Shown piece after piece: positions 63,962 to 64,000 of a DNA stretch of 64,000 bases; the first letter of the stretch is position 1; every line of letters begins with the position of its first letter. The stretch lies in assembly GCF_052324685.1 (NCBI RefSeq), contig NC_135224.1, positions 20,113,412 through 20,177,411 of the forward strand. The letters are read 5' to 3'. The notes below the pieces were generated by a model that had not been told where the DNA came from, did no database searches, and was given only the letters and a program-made list of their open reading frames with translations. The DNA comes from Brachyhypopomus gauderio. Lineage: Eukaryota > Chordata > Actinopteri > Gymnotiformes > Hypopomidae. The position numbers and the translations under genes were made by a program.

Positions 63962-64000
<39 letters not shown>
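63962..64000. repeat. (GA)n microsatellite running off the window end
   Basis: A GA dinucleotide tract that continues to the last base. Confidence 0.95.

Overview
The window is nuclear DNA of a vertebrate, almost certainly a teleost fish. It has split genes with GT/AG introns, long CA/GT microsatellites, many minisatellite arrays, tRNA-derived SINEs, a Tc1-like transposase relic and small inverted-repeat DNA transposons. Gene order also fits: copb2, a cellular retinol-binding protein gene, nmnat3 (all minus strand) and a plus-strand signal-peptide exon at the calsyntenin-2 position reproduce the vertebrate order COPB2-RBP2/RBP1-NMNAT3-CLSTN2.

Layout. 1-17 kb (plus strand): the last three coding exons of an RGK-family small GTPase, best matched to REM2, spread over two introns packed with microsatellites and three minisatellites. 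17-22.4 kb: gene-poor spacer. 22.4-30.9 kb (minus): a complete 22-exon copb2 gene (beta'-COP, coatomer). Every splice junction could be placed and the joined reading frame is open for 937 codons. 31.4-33 kb (minus): a complete four-exon retinol-binding protein gene (135 codons) with a TATA box. 33-53 kb: repeat-dominated DNA with several transposon insertions, a Tc1 relic that contains its own minisatellite, a tRNA-Trp-like sequence and five further arrays. 53.4 kb (minus): one clear nmnat3 exon whose partner exons I could not find. 56 kb: a solo LTR with a 5-bp target-site duplication. 61.8-62.2 kb (plus): a CpG-rich promoter region and a signal-peptide first exon, probably clstn2.

The genes do not form a pathway. 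beta'-COP is housekeeping vesicle-coat machinery, the RBP carries retinol in the cytosol, NMNAT3 makes NAD, REM2 modulates voltage-gated calcium channels and the cytoskeleton, and calsyntenin is a neuronal membrane protein. Their adjacency is conserved synteny, not an operon. Thirteen minisatellite arrays cover roughly 10 kb (about 16% of the window), and most long open reading frames here are products of these arrays. I found no novel multi-gene system. The most interesting signals are the minisatellite grown from transposase codons, the isolated nmnat3 exon, and repeats placed tightly against copb2 splice sites.
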